Positions 12,811 through 24,934 of a stretch of DNA of 64,000 nt are shown piece by piece. The number at the start of each line of letters is the position of its first letter. Position 1 is the stretch's first letter. Source of the DNA: Metopolophium dirhodum (taxonomy: Eukaryota; Arthropoda; Insecta; Hemiptera; Aphididae). The DNA lies in NCBI RefSeq assembly GCF_019925205.1, contig NC_083560.1, positions 103,692,083-103,756,082 on the forward strand, given 5' to 3'. The position numbers and the translations under genes are program-made. The notes below the pieces were generated by a model, which had not been told where the DNA came from, searched no databases, and saw nothing but the letters and a program-made list of their open reading frames with translations.

Positions 12811-13994
12811 ATTAAAAAAAAAAAAATTAGAGCAAAGATGCATACATTTTCTACGAGAATTATTGTAGTTTAAATCCTAATGAATTTGGATATTTGAATG
12901 TAATAAATATACTTTGTTAAACTTAGTACAGCATATTGACTTTCCCGGTTTTTTTTTTTAATTTGATAATGTCAAGGAATATTGCGGTCTGCAGGTATAC
13001 ACGCCTTTTATCAAATGAAGAATATTATTTTTATTTTCATAATTATTTCCTTTTAGTCAGTAGTGTTTTACCCAGGTTGGAACGAAAAAAATATTACAAG
13101 TTGCAGGGAATCTAGATAAAGTAGGTAGATGCACCTAGTTTTAAAGTGGTGATCGTGTGACATAAACGTAGCACGGTAGGTACTCAATATTTTCCACTTC
13201 AAAAAAAATGTATGAATCGTATAAATATGTATGAACAAGTAGGTAACCATTAATTGTATACAAGCCAATTGGGATTAGGTAATTTTTACATTTCATTCGC
13301 TTCTATCGTGATGAACAAAGCGTTAAGGAAAGTCGGTTGGAATATAAAAATATCTGTAGCAGCTCAAAAACATGTTTATGTTGAAAAATGAAATAATTGT
13401 AACAGACTTCGGTTGAGTTTGCACAATACATATATGTAGATGTGTATTTTATATTATACTTCATGGAATAGGGTTTACACAGTAGCCAACACATTTCCTT
13501 GTTTGGGTTTTTTGTATAACAGCTTATACGTCAACGTACCTTTACATAGGTAAATAAAATATAAATTATAATTTGTATAATGTACAAAATGTGCGGACAG
13601 GTCATTCTTACAAAGGTCCTGGCATAGTAGCAAAATTCTCCGTATTATATCAGTCAGGTAAAGTTATTATTGATCAATAAACCAAGCGGGATAGTTGAGC
13701 GTATAACATATTATTATTTTGATTTTTGTTATATAAGTAATAAAATATTTTTAAACATTTTTTGCACTGTTTAGGACCGAATATATTTTAATTCAATGCC
13801 ATGACACATCAAAAAAAAGTATTTGCAATAAGTTATATGTTAGTAAACATAGATATATTTATACATACCATATACCTAGTATATTATAATAACATAATAT
13901 AATAAGTTAGGTAATTTATTGTTTTAAGTCATTTGTTAAACAGACATAAACGTAATGTGTAGTGTTTTTATAATTTTCATTGTATGTGCAGGTA
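12811..13994. other. AT-rich noncoding stretch with a small dispersed repeat
   Basis: A segment at about 13168-13235 (gtagcac..., actcaatattttccacttc, aatgtatgaatc) recurs at 61938-61990. No gene is visible; the minus frames of 63-66 codons at 13068-13494 lack recognisable features. Confidence 0.45.
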
Positions 13995-14002
13995 TGCTAT
14001 AT

Positions 14003-14318
14003 CAAGCCTGGGCAAGTTATAACGATAATTTTTAATTGAGTTAAGTTAAGTTGATAAAAAATTTTAAAAAGTTTAAAGTTAGTAGTAATCCTAATTGTTT
14101 TATTAACTCAGTAATTTAAAAGTTATACGGAAACTTACAATTAAAGTAAAGTTATTTAATTTTAGTTTATAAATAGCCAGTAATATAGTAAAAATAAATT
14201 TTCATGCAACATGTATCATAAATTAAAATTGTATTATATTTATTAAGTTTATATCAATAAAAATCAGTTAAGTTAAAAATTAAATTTTTACTTTTTAACT
14301 CGTTTTTGCCCAGGCTTG
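14003..14318. mobile_element. hAT-type MITE with 8-bp target duplication tgctatat
   Basis: The element starts caagcctgggcaa and ends ttgcccaggcttg, a perfect 13-bp inverted repeat. It is flanked by identical 8-mers tgctatat at 13995-14002 and 14319-14326. The interior is AT-rich with many gttaagtta words and no coding capacity. An 8-bp duplication with short TIRs is diagnostic of the hAT superfamily. A longer relative lies at 59094-59630. The exact ends and duplication suggest fairly recent insertion. Confidence 0.85.
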
Positions 14319-14467
14319 TGCTATATAATATTCTAAATTAATTTTTATTGGTTTTAAATAGTTCATAATTTACCTTGCCACAAGGCTAAGCTTAATGGAG
14401 TAAATTAATCAATATAATTTTGTGTAGGTATGTAATATGTTTTATATATAAAAAAAAAGTTCTGCCA

Positions 14468-14800
14468 TGGCGTAGTTTTTTCAAACTGTGGGTCACGTAA
14501 CCCACTATATAGGTTGTACCCGAGCCATATTTTGGTGGGTTACTAGAAGTTTAAACTTTACAAACTATAAACTATTAAGTGTTATAAATCTCGAAAATTA
14601 CCCCTAAACCGTCATACTATTATCATGTCTGTTTGAACGACAGAGATTGTCTGTAAATGCCTTCGTTATTGTAAGATTATATCGAGATCCCACGACCAAA
14701 TTTTCTCAGTTTTAAAATTATTTTTTGTCCTGTAAAACCATGTGGGTGCCAAAAGATTTTTTAAGGAAAATAATATAGGCTGCTATGCTAAAATAAAGAT
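14468..14800 (+). mobile_element. hAT-like fragment
   Basis: The segment tagttttttcaaactgtgggtcac resembles the TTCTCAAACTGTGGGTC ends of many hAT MITEs. Internal words such as atgtgggtgccaaaagatttt near 14740 also fit that type. No opposite end or target duplication was found, so the limits are approximate and the copy is probably truncated. Confidence 0.35.
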
Positions 14801-15334
14801 TGAGTTGTCCAACTGGAATACGGTAAGTAAACGAGCATGTTCGGTCTTATAAAGTAAACGATATAATATCAAACATTGATATCGTTCAAATTTTTTCCAA
14901 TAACATCGTATCCTAAAAATCTATCAAATTCATTAATAAGTATTGTTTATAACATGAATTTTTTTCCATATTTTATTAATTTCATATTATACACCTAAGT
15001 AGTTACCTACTTCTCAAAAACTGATTCTACATTTACGAATTAATTTAGTTTATCTTGGACATTAAAGATAATATTTGATCCCCGGGGGACTACTTTTCAA
15101 GTACAGCTCAAATTTAATTTATTCCCATTCCCCAAACCAAAGTTTTTCATTCATCAGATTCATGGCACCTGCTTAAAGCCGCTCTCGATAAAATTGGATT
15201 CGTTTTACCCAGCTATATCAAACAGTTCTAAAACGGTATCGGTATCGATTCATTTGATTTATTTATGTACCGTTTGCCATCACTAGGGCCTAGTAAAAGT
15301 TTGTAAAAATTTATTTTTAGCAAAATAAGTATTA

Positions 15335-16250
15335 AAAAAGGTGGATAAGTGGATGTCGCTCTGCTGTACAGTAGGTTACAAGTGGGTCACTGTAATGGAT
15401 GGTGTTAAATTTGAATTCAATGATATAATTTAATTGTATAAGAAAAATGATTCTGAGCGAAAACGGTCAGTCAGCCTATGATATCACCAAGTACATTTGA
15501 TGATATTATTGTGAATAAAGTAATTTATATATAGCCTATTTACGTGGAGCCTTGTTTTAAATTTTCAATCCTTAGCCATAAAAATTAAACATTTTATACA
15601 TTTTTAACTACAAAATAATTATTAAATTATAAATTTAATACATTTTGTCAAAAATTGAACTTTAAATGCTTATAAAAAAAAATTGTGCCTATGTATTTTT
15701 AATATTTTTCAACTGTTGTTGTAACAATATATCAGGAGTCTTGCATTAAATTTTCACGTTTTTTTACTCAACAGGTAAAATTTTATTGATATTTATAGAA
15801 AAAAAAACTAAAAAAAATGAAAATTGACAATGTCCGTAAACAGCTCAAAATAAGTCAAAATGTTATGGTGTATAGGAAATGCAATTATAAACATTCAGTC
15901 AACATTTCATGTCCCTACGGTCATTTGTTTTAGAGTTACACCGGAAACCAAAATTGATTTTCTCAAAAACAGACTTTGCGTAAAAATTCCCGTTTTTCCT
16001 TAATTTTTCTTTTGTTTTTCACGTCGCTTTTGAAAACTACTGGGAAATTTTTACTTTTGACCCCCCAAAGTACCAACTAGATTCACTTTCCTATCAGAAA
16101 AGTTACTGTTGAAGAAAATCCAAGCACTTTTACTGTCCTAAAAGGTGATGACAGACACAAAAATAAAAAAAAAAATAAAAAAAAAAATAAAATAAAAAAC
16201 ACACATCATTGTAAAATCAATACATTCGTCGCTTCGCTCAGAATCTAAAA
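15335..16250 (+). repeat. Repeat A, best-preserved full-length copy
   Basis: A unit of about 915 bp shared almost base for base with 24935-25725. It begins aaaaaggtggataagtgg and ends cgcttcgctcagaatctaaaa. It carries gattctgagcgaa at 15449-15461 and the exact reverse complement ttcgctcagaatc at 16233-16245, so the inner 797 bp has inverted 13-bp ends. An A-rich (aaaaaataaa)n block lies near 16160-16200. There is no coding capacity. Diverged copies occur at 7430, 12292, 18878, 27700, 36245, 51018, 51080 and 61240. The class is unknown; a nonautonomous DNA transposon or satellite-like unit is possible. Confidence 0.75.
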
Positions 16251-16499
16251 TAGGAAATACCTATTAAACCAAACATTTTTTTTTATTTCACATTCATTTT
16301 TTAAATATTATATTTTTATACAAAAAAAAAATTAGCGAATAGTAGCCAAAATGAAAGAACGACTATATATGAGAGGACAGCAAGTATTTGCAATTGGAGT
16401 CTGGTTGATTAAAATAAAATAATAAACGAGTCCCAGAAAAAAATCTTTTATCATAATAGCAATGCTTCATTAATGTGTCCAAAGTTTTTAATAAAAACT

Positions 16500-16776
16500 T
16501 AAAAATTAACTATTTGTTACAAAAATATATTAAAAAAGTTATAATACAGAATTCTTATTGGCGCTGACTCTCACGTGGCATGCAATTTTAAAATAAATAT
16601 ATCTACCCATGTTTCATAAATTAAATAATGTATATATATACATATGTTTTATTATTAATTGTTATAAAAATAATTTTAAATTAATAAAATATATTAAAAT
16701 AATATAATATTAAAGTAAAATATATTGACGGTCCGAGGTTGGACCGTGGTCCACCAGTTGTCAATCGCTGATCTAG
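16500..16776 (-). mobile_element. hAT-like end
   Basis: Read on the minus strand, the sequence starts cagcgattgacaactggtgg followed by accacggtcc, which resembles the CAGxGxTTGxCAACTGGTGG ends of known hAT elements. The other end was not located, so the left limit is a guess. No target duplication could be assigned. Confidence 0.35.
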
Positions 16777-16779
16777 ATA

Positions 16780-17730
16780 CTAAACTAAACTAAATACAAT
16801 ATAAACATAATATTATAATAATATGCTAAACATGCATATTGCCACGGTATCCAAAATCGTTACCTATCCAATATTATTTTTTATCGCCACGTTCACCATT
16901 AAAATATGCATTTAATATAAAAATACAAAATATTTAACAAAATAAGTATTTATTGAAAAGTTATTTAAAATTATGCATTGACGTTCTGGAAAATATTATG
17001 TAAAACTGTAAAAGTGAATTCCTTTTTATTTTTTTCTGTAGTTTTGAAGGATGCTCAATGTTGATTAGAATTAAGAAATCTGCATTCAATAAAGTTACGT
17101 ATTTACATAAAAATCTGATCTCTATAGGATTTGTATGCAATTATATTATATATTTTTGGATTTTTTTTTCAGTAATCAGTACGAATTGCATTAGTTTCAA
17201 GGTAATTTTTTTTTACATATTCAAACAGAACTTGATATTTAATGCATAATGAAGTGAAATTAAATTATATATAGGTACTATTTTCAAAGGTTAGTAACAG
17301 TGTAAAATAATACTTCATCGAGTAGAAAATGCTAATAATAATCTTTTTTGACATAAACCGTTTAACGTTTTTTGTTAAGAAAATATAAATTGAATCGTTT
17401 TTAACAAGTACAGTGATAACTTTCTTGTTCAAAATCTTGACGAGTAATATAATTAAAAATGACTATCTGTTATGGCATTTATAAGTGCCTATCTGCCAAA
17501 TTAGTATATCAATCATAATTACATAAACGATTTAATTGTGTAGATTTTTTTAGACATCTTTTCCAAAGGCATTTCTTGTATAATATTATGATGAATCACT
17601 TTGTGATACTTTATAGCGTATTCATAATATTACGAATACGACGTGATGGTCTATTATAGCTATCATTGCTATAATATCCGTCGTTGCTGTTGTGTGTTAC
17701 CGTCATATTCGGCGGCGGTCCGTGTGCAAC
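16780..17730. other. AT-rich noncoding stretch
   Basis: No gene or element with supported ends is visible. The 63-codon frame at 17058-17249 is hydrophobic by composition and probably random. Confidence 0.55.
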
Positions 17731-17738
17731 AACACAAT

Positions 17739-17783
17739 GATAATTATAATAATAATAATATTTATTATTATTATTATTATTAT
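17739..17783. repeat. (ATA/TTA)n microsatellite
   Basis: Runs of ataataataata followed by ttattattatta form an imperfect inverted trinucleotide repeat. Confidence 0.85.
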
Positions 17784-17869
17784 ACACCGTATACCAAATA
17801 GCTATAATAACAATCAATATTAATTTACATCATAATATTATCAATAAAATATTCTAAAATTACTGCGTG

Positions 17870-18135
17870 TTCGACACTTCCTATGGCCGCACAATATAAG
17901 TAACACCGAGCTCATCATTTTGTTTTGCATTCGTCGTCGTCGTCGTCGTCGTCGTCGAATCGACCTCGCTCGCGCATTATGCACACACGCTGTGTGCCGT
18001 TTGTCGAGGACGGTTCCGGCGGCGGCGGCGGCGGCGTTTTGGACGAACGCCGTGCGAGGTCATTAAAGTTTTTCCGCGGACGTCGGTCGACCAAGTCGCA
18101 GTGGCGACCGCGATAACGCCACTACGTACAAAAGC
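17870..18135. other. CpG-rich patch with (CGT)n and (GGC)n trinucleotide repeats
   Basis: About nine cgt/tcg units at 17930-17957 and six ggc units near 18018-18036 lie in a patch much richer in CpG than its flanks. On plus this gives a 63-codon frame with polyserine and polyglycine tracts (17925-18116); on minus a 122-codon frame with polyarginine. Both follow from the trinucleotide runs. The patch could be the 5' end of a gene with a low-complexity N-terminus, but no donor site or TATA box is convincing. Confidence 0.3.
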
Positions 18136-18877
18136 CGAACGGATTAACCCGCACTGGGTAAATATTATAATATTATTATAAGTCCTGCCGTAGCCATTAG
18201 CACAAATGTCGGGGGGGGTTCTTCGAGGGCTTAGACATTCCCGAATTCTGACAGGGACGAGAGAAAATAATATGAACATAATTGTATTGTTAAAAAAGTT
18301 AAAAATAATATTACGGAATAGTACCTGGGTAGAAGAAAAAATCAAATATATTATTATGAATATATTATTTTGTGCGACATCGGATCATTAGTCGACTAAA
18401 ATGATAACATGATAATTTATGCTTACTTAATTGTATTAATTAACAGCCATCCAAAATGTGTCAAAAGATTTCAATAGGTAATGAACCAATTACGAAAACA
18501 CAAGAATTCATAAACTTGAAGATTAAAATAATTGTTATAATTTTTTATGTTCATCACTCTTTGTGATTTTTGGAAAAAATTGCAATACTTAATAACAGTA
18601 GTTTTTGTTGTATTCATTAAGTACACTTATTTGGGCAGAAAAGCAATCTGCCGGCTCGCGTCATCAATTTTACCGAGTTTAAAACATTTATAGAAACATT
18701 AATAGAAATAAAACGGAATACAAGTTAAATTGTCAAAATACCTAAAATAGTACAAAAGAGCAATGATACTTTTGAAAACTATAAAATGTTTAGAATAAAC
18801 TATTATGATTTATGAATACTATTTTGTACATTTTTGTAGTAGGTACTTATTTATTTTTGAAATACAAAAAAAAAAAT

Positions 18878-19125
18878 GATTTTGCGTAAATATTTCCATT
18901 TTTCCGTAATTTTTCTAATCATTTTAATAAGTATTTGGTATTTTTTACTTTCGATCAGTTACATCCAATTAGCTACCCGTAATAACCATTGAAAATGAAT
19001 ATTGAATCATTTTTACTGTTCAAAACGGTGGGTGACGAGTGATGACCGACACAGAAAATAAAAATATAAAAATCACAAAAGTCATTGAAAAAACTAAAAA
19101 CAGTACATTAATCACTCTGGTCCGT
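18878..19125 (+). repeat. Repeat A, 3' part, diverged
   Basis: Matches the distal third of repeat A: gattttgcgtaaatatttcc, then the cgatcagtt/caattagctac segment, ttttactgtt, and a ggtgacgagtgatgaccgacaca block that parallels ggtgatgacagacaca at 16143. It ends with attaatcactctggtcc, which is eroded. Confidence 0.5.
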
Positions 19126-19129
19126 ATGT

Positions 19130-21440
19130 AAAATTGAAAAAAATTGCACGGTTTTTAATTGTCATATACGCATATTATATGTAATATGGCATAACTATAT
19201 TATCGTTAATATATTGGGACCATTAGGTTGCCTAATACAAATTATAATATATTATTTGGTTTTTTGCAGATGGTTACACAAGTCCTTGATATTATATACA
19301 TATAGGTGCACGCATTTATTTTATTTTATATTGTAGGTCAGTAGGCGAAACGCGAAACGACGACCGCGACTCGCGAGTTAAGTTCACCGCGAAACAATAC
19401 GATCGCATAGATTTTCCCGGACTCGTGCGATAATTGTCTCGAAACGAGGCGGTATTATAATAATATAGACGAAAGGTGTGCGGGGGCGGGCATGATAATA
19501 ACAGTATATTATAACACATATTATCATTATTGTAGCACATACATCAGTATATTGTATCAGTGATGTGTATATTATACTGTAATACGTGCAGCCATTGACG
19601 TATACATAACTTTTGTATGAGGAAGGCGGGAGGTCCGGTGGGAAAATACTAATATACCTAGGCATGCAGAAAAATGGATGTTTTAATCTTAGACGCATGT
19701 TATAAGAGCATAGATATTATTATGTTGTCAATAGTTTTTCAAGGTATTTATAATGCCCCGAAAATAAATATTATAATATTATTACGCTTATGTCAATGAT
19801 GTTATTAGTGCATTAATTATATAAATAACAAACCTATTGGTCCGAGGAAAAAATACAATTACAATATAAAATTTGTAAATATTTCCGCTATGTATTATAT
19901 TTGGTGAAGTAAAAATAATATAATAAAAAAGTTAGGAAAGCTCACTCTGCGAGAGTGGGAAATTCCCACTTTCAAAACGCATCTTTATACAATGCTATAT
20001 AAGCTATAATTTAAAATACGCTTTAAACTTTGTTGAATTATTACTTTACAAGTATATTTTGGCTAGTACGAGTTAAATATTTACCTATACAATTAGCAAT
20101 TATCTTAATATCGACAATCGTAATTAAATATCTTAAATACTATAACAATCGTAAACTATTTACAGTAACTAATGGACGGACGGAGGTACTGTTGTGATAC
20201 AGTGTTCTAAAGTTATGTTTAGAAACCTAAAATGACCTATAATGCAATAATTACATACATGTGTTTTTGAGCTGGATAGAGATATATTTATTTTCAAACT
20301 GATTTTGCGTAATGCTTTGTTTACACAAAAACGAATAAAATGTAAAAATTACCTAATCCCCACTTGGTAGGTATTTATAAAATTAATAGATTAGTTACTT
20401 ACCTATTAATACATTTTCTTCAGAGTGGACAATACCGAGTCGCGTGCATCTACAAAAATGAAAATGTTGGGAAAATGGGTTTTGAAGATACTGCATTTGT
20501 GAGGATCAAAATTTATTACAACTACAATATTAAAAATTCATTATCAACCAAACACATTTATTTTTTAATGTAAGTGATGACGTGATAATGATATACAGTT
20601 CCGACTAATCAAAGTTAGGAACAAACTCGTTGAAATATGTACACTTTATGGAATTATAAAATGTAAAATTAATTTCAAAAGTATTAAAAATGTTTGCATT
20701 CAATTATAAACATGTAGATAATGCTTATCTGCTTACTTTTAATCTGATAATTTATGGTAACTAGATACATACACTATACGCAGTATGTATTATAGGTAAC
20801 GTCAAATTAATTTACTAAACGTACCTATAACTAAGCAGTAACTACGCAACATAAACTGAGTTTTTTCTAGGATATATCATTTACTACTTATCTGTCTAGT
20901 ATTCGGTGATAATGTGATATATTTAGGTAGATATTATACATTCAAATATTCAATGATCATTTAGAGGTTCTAAATTATGCTTTACTGCATTTTAACCTAG
21001 AAAAACTGATGTAAAATGGCCTAATAAACAATATTCTACAATAATTTAATTTATGAACAATTTCGGTTACTGCCTTTCACTTTGACAGGGCAGTATATTT
21101 ATCAATACAATTTTTTCATGGATATGAACAACAATTTTATTATTTTAAACTTTTACTAAAAAACATAATTTCATATAATGTCATAAAAAAATCTTCTGAG
21201 GGATCTTACAGTACATCTCTCCGTGTAACAGTATATACTTCTCTGTTTGCAGCCTTCGTACTGATGACACGGATTTATTGTAATTTGTTTTATTTTGGCA
21301 GTTCAGTCGTGACGTATATTTTTAATTTTTTTTGTTTTGTTCGAGAAGTTCTATTAGTTATATTTTTACAAATTATTATAAACAACCGGTTTTTGGCTAT
21401 ATTAATATTGTGAGGACGTGTGTGTCACGCCGATAAAATT
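19130..21440. other. Noncoding stretch
   Basis: Slightly GC-richer at 19330-19650, where overlapping minus frames of 74 and 104 codons show no recognisable features. A short perfect dyad (gtgggaaattcccac) lies near 19955. No gene is supported. Confidence 0.5.
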
Positions 21441-21456
21441 GCCTCCTTCAAACACT

Positions 21457-21560
21457 TATATAAATGCGCCTGCTAAGTTGTATTTATATCCATCATCGAT
21501 TGAGTGCAGAAATTAATAATTATGATACAAGTATACGACAACGCCATCGAAAGTACTGTA
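21457..21560 (+). promoter_or_regulatory. Weak TATA promoter candidate
   Basis: A TATA box tatataaat (21457-21465) is followed by a GC-richer leader and an ATG near 21522 that opens only 14 codons before a stop. No good splice donor interrupts the frame. It may be a noncoding transcript start or chance. Confidence 0.15.
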
Positions 21561-23330
21561 TTCTAACTGCGTTTAGTAGTACTGTTATACCGTTGTCTGT
21601 TTAACTAACATACATTCTATGAAATACGTTTTTGAGTGTTCTGTCTTTCCGGTAACAATAAGAAGCAACAGTTAAGATGTCTCTCTGCCATATAACTGCA
21701 TGTACAACAATACTTTCTGCTCTTCGCATTTCTACTTATTTTAAACCAACAGTTTAAACTAGATAAATATAGGTATATGTACTAAGGAGGTGAATGTATA
21801 CCTTGTAGTGCCTTGAATATTTAGTTTATACATTATTTTAATTATTTTGTTAAATAGTTATAATATAACCAACTAAAATGCATAATTATGATGTATCTGC
21901 AGTAAATTAATGTTCATAATATTTTTAAAGTATTGCTATAAACTTTTGAGTATTGGAACTTAACTATAAATATAATAATATTATATTGTTATAAGCAGGC
22001 ACATAGCCACGATTTCGTTTATTTTTTTTTTTTGGGTAGGGGATGAAAAATGTTTCATTCTCTCCAGTTACCACCCAAACCGGGCCAAACGTAATAGGGA
22101 AAAATGTATAATAATATTTTTGTATTACTTAATATGTATGTTGTAGGTACCGATTATATTAAATAACACCGATTCTATATAGAAAGGGAACAAAGGAACA
22201 TTTATCTTTGCGAGAGATTGATCTCTCCCTCATTGCCTATCTAGGTATAGTTTGTAATTACCTAATTCGAACTTTATGGCTATAGAACATGGAATATTTT
22301 CCGAAGATCTTCGATATTTTCCAAGCATATGTTTAGAACTCCTTGTACCCACGTTATGTCTGCCCGTTCATTAGTTAGGTACCAATAGGTGCATATAGTG
22401 TTACGATTGTTGATATTCATTTTAGTATTCATAATTTAAAAAAAAACAACCTAGAAATACATCACTGAACTAGAGTATTATTAATATAAATATTTCAATA
22501 CTTCAGATGATTAAATAAATAGTTTATTAACGATTCTATTCAAAGTAAATCCTTACTAGACAGTATATAAAAATGTGAGTATTTCAAATAGAATCATACT
22601 AACCAATATTAAGAAGTAGGTATACAAAAATTTAAAGGTCGTTGAATTGTGTATGGAATTATTGTAGTTTATTACGTTATATACTATTAAAATACACTTA
22701 TAAAACGGGATTTTCGGACGTTTTCAGAGTGAATTGTTCTAACTTGTTTTACATACAATTACATAATAATGTATCATATTTGATAGAGACGACAATTTTT
22801 TGATGTTTAATTACATCCACTTGTGCATCGTGTACCATTATATTGTTATACCTACTATCGGTACCGAAAAAAGTATTTTCAATGAACATTGATGAAGTAA
22901 ATAGTTCATTTTTGTATTTTATCAAATAGGATTTGGGTTGATCGCTCAGATCAGCGGAATGCCCGAATGCCGGACGATGAAAATCATATTATCGAGATGG
23001 GTACCTTGTTGTCTTTCAATGCATAATATTATAGACAGTAATTATGATGATAATAGTACAAATAACGTGAGGCCGAAGGCTATGTACGTTATTTCTACCA
23101 TCACTGAAAAAAAAACCTCGAAATTAAAACACCCCCGTGTTATAGATAATACGGTCCGTTATATTAATATATTACTTATATTATTATTCTACACATTTTC
23201 CGACGACAATGGGTCTTGTACCAATATAATATTGTAATTTGTTATAATATAATAGGTGCCTATAATGTTATAATGATACGACGATGACGATAGTATCACA
23301 TTATAATAACTAAATAACATTATTATATTA
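21560..23330. other. AT-rich noncoding stretch
   Basis: A T-run at about 22020-22033 and scattered AT repeats. The 99-codon plus frame at 22938-23237 has no recognisable motif and is not called. Confidence 0.5.
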
Positions 23331-23339
23331 TTAACAATT

Positions 23340-23830
23340 TTGACGCGACGGACTATACGGAAAACCGCGTGGACCGAAAACCGAAGGTCCTTGAACAATA
23401 TAATATTACAATATTATTATTATAGGCAGGTATACTCGTCGCCAACATAACGGCTATTCGGTTTAAACTGGACGTTTTCGTTTTTCGTACGATGTTTGCA
23501 GACTGCGAGAAATATTGTCCTTGTGCGCACACGACCGCTGGAGCTTGTCTCTTCACCACCACTGAGCATCGAGGCTGTCCGCGCGGGCCGAGAAGTGTCG
23601 ATAATTTTTTGTTAACACAGCTATATGCTGCAGTCGTCCCGTTTGCCTTTAATCGTGCTGTCATTGGCCACTGAAATCGTGGTGTCATTCACTAACCACC
23701 GTGGCCTAATACCAGTAAATTTCCAGAGGTGGCCTAACACCATTTTTGGACACGACCGTTGATCGTGACAGTCGACATAGATGCTGTGAGCCCGGATTTA
23801 GATATCGATATTCCGTAGGTAGGTCGTAGC
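23340..23830. other. CpG-rich patch, possible regulatory or exonic DNA
   Basis: This is the longest GC-elevated stretch in the window. It contains cattggccac (a CCAAT-like box, about 23663) and two near-identical ggtggcctaa(t/c)acca words about 30 bases apart (near 23699 and 23730). A minus frame of 111 codons and a plus frame of 60 codons overlap it, both unrecognised. It stands out by composition only. Confidence 0.3.
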
Positions 23831-23839
23831 ATATTATAA

Positions 23840-24390
23840 TATGTAATCTTTAGGGAGCACATATTGAGTTGCAACCGTGAAAAAGGTGCATGATCTCGAA
23901 GTCCGGAACGCAATTTATGTATTTTAATCAGCAGTTCTTAAAAAACTAACAGTTAAATAAATTACAATTGTTTTGTTGAATTAATTATGATACGTTGATT
24001 CTAACCAAGTCAGTATGGATAATAATATAATATAGGTAATGAATAAATAAATAATACAAATATAATCATAAATCAATCAAACATTTATTAGTCAGAAGTT
24101 AAGTTCATACTTTTTTAGTTCCTAAGCTTTTTAAAAATTCTTACATTGTTATTTTATTTTCATTTAAATTCTCTTAAATATGATTTCATTAAACAATTGG
24201 TAGTTTTCATCTTCGAGCTGGATATAATTTATTTGGGAAATAAAATCCATATATTATGTTTATCATAATTTATAATATAATTTATATCGCAACACAATAT
24301 CAGAGCCTAAAGTATCTTACCAAATAAGGGTGCCAGATAATAACAACATACTCGAGAAATTATAATCTCTAGGTATATTATAGACTATAA
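23840..24390. other. AT-rich noncoding stretch
   Basis: No feature seen. Confidence 0.6.
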
Positions 24391-24399
24391 AGTATAGAG

Positions 24400-24687
24400 C
24401 AGAGGTCTCTAAACTTTTTTATTCAAAGACCACAAAAAATCAAATGCTCTTAGTGGGCCAAAAATTTATTAACACATATCATTTTTAATTTTATGAAAAT
24501 ATAGGTAAATAAATATGTTTACTTTACATTTTTTTATAGAATAATGCTTACTGTACAATATATTCAAATAAAAATAAATATAAACATAATATAATATGAA
24601 TACATCTTTGAAATAATTTTTTTATCTATATTTACTTATGCGTCCTGCGTCGTATTCAGCCCGCAGGCCTTAGTTTTGAGACCCGTG
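24400..24687. mobile_element. hAT-type MITE with 8-bp target duplication gtatagag
   Basis: The left end cagaggtctctaaacttttt and the right end tagttttgagacccgtg form the imperfect TIR typical of hAT MITEs (CAGxGGTCTCxAAACT). Identical 8-mers gtatagag lie at 24392-24399 and 24688-24695. Just inside are gaccacaaa and gtgggccaa on the left and cagcccgcaggcc on the right, as in many members. It is 288 bp long, with no coding capacity. Confidence 0.85.
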
Positions 24688-24934
24688 GTATAGAGTATAA
24701 AGTATACAATTCATAATATACATGCTATATGATTGTATTATTAAAGGAAACACTAATACCAAAAGTACTGGCTTAAAACTCTGGCGAAGTCAAACAATTC
24801 TAATAGATCATAAACGAAAAATAATGGTAACTAAGTAATTGCATTATAAACAAACGCGTCTTAATATAAGCACAAAATAATTAAGTCGTTTGTTGAAAAC
24901 CTTTGAATGTAAATTAAAGATAAAGATAAATGTA

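Noticed and set aside
17977..18345. 122-codon minus frame with polyarginine
   Set aside because: The length comes from the GGC and CGT runs; no start context, domain or splice site supports it.
22938..23237. 99-codon plus frame
   Set aside because: No recognisable domain or signals, and it ends in low-complexity hydrophobic sequence.
23353..23688. 111-codon minus frame
   Set aside because: It overlaps a CpG-rich patch where stops are rarer by composition, and no motif was recognised.
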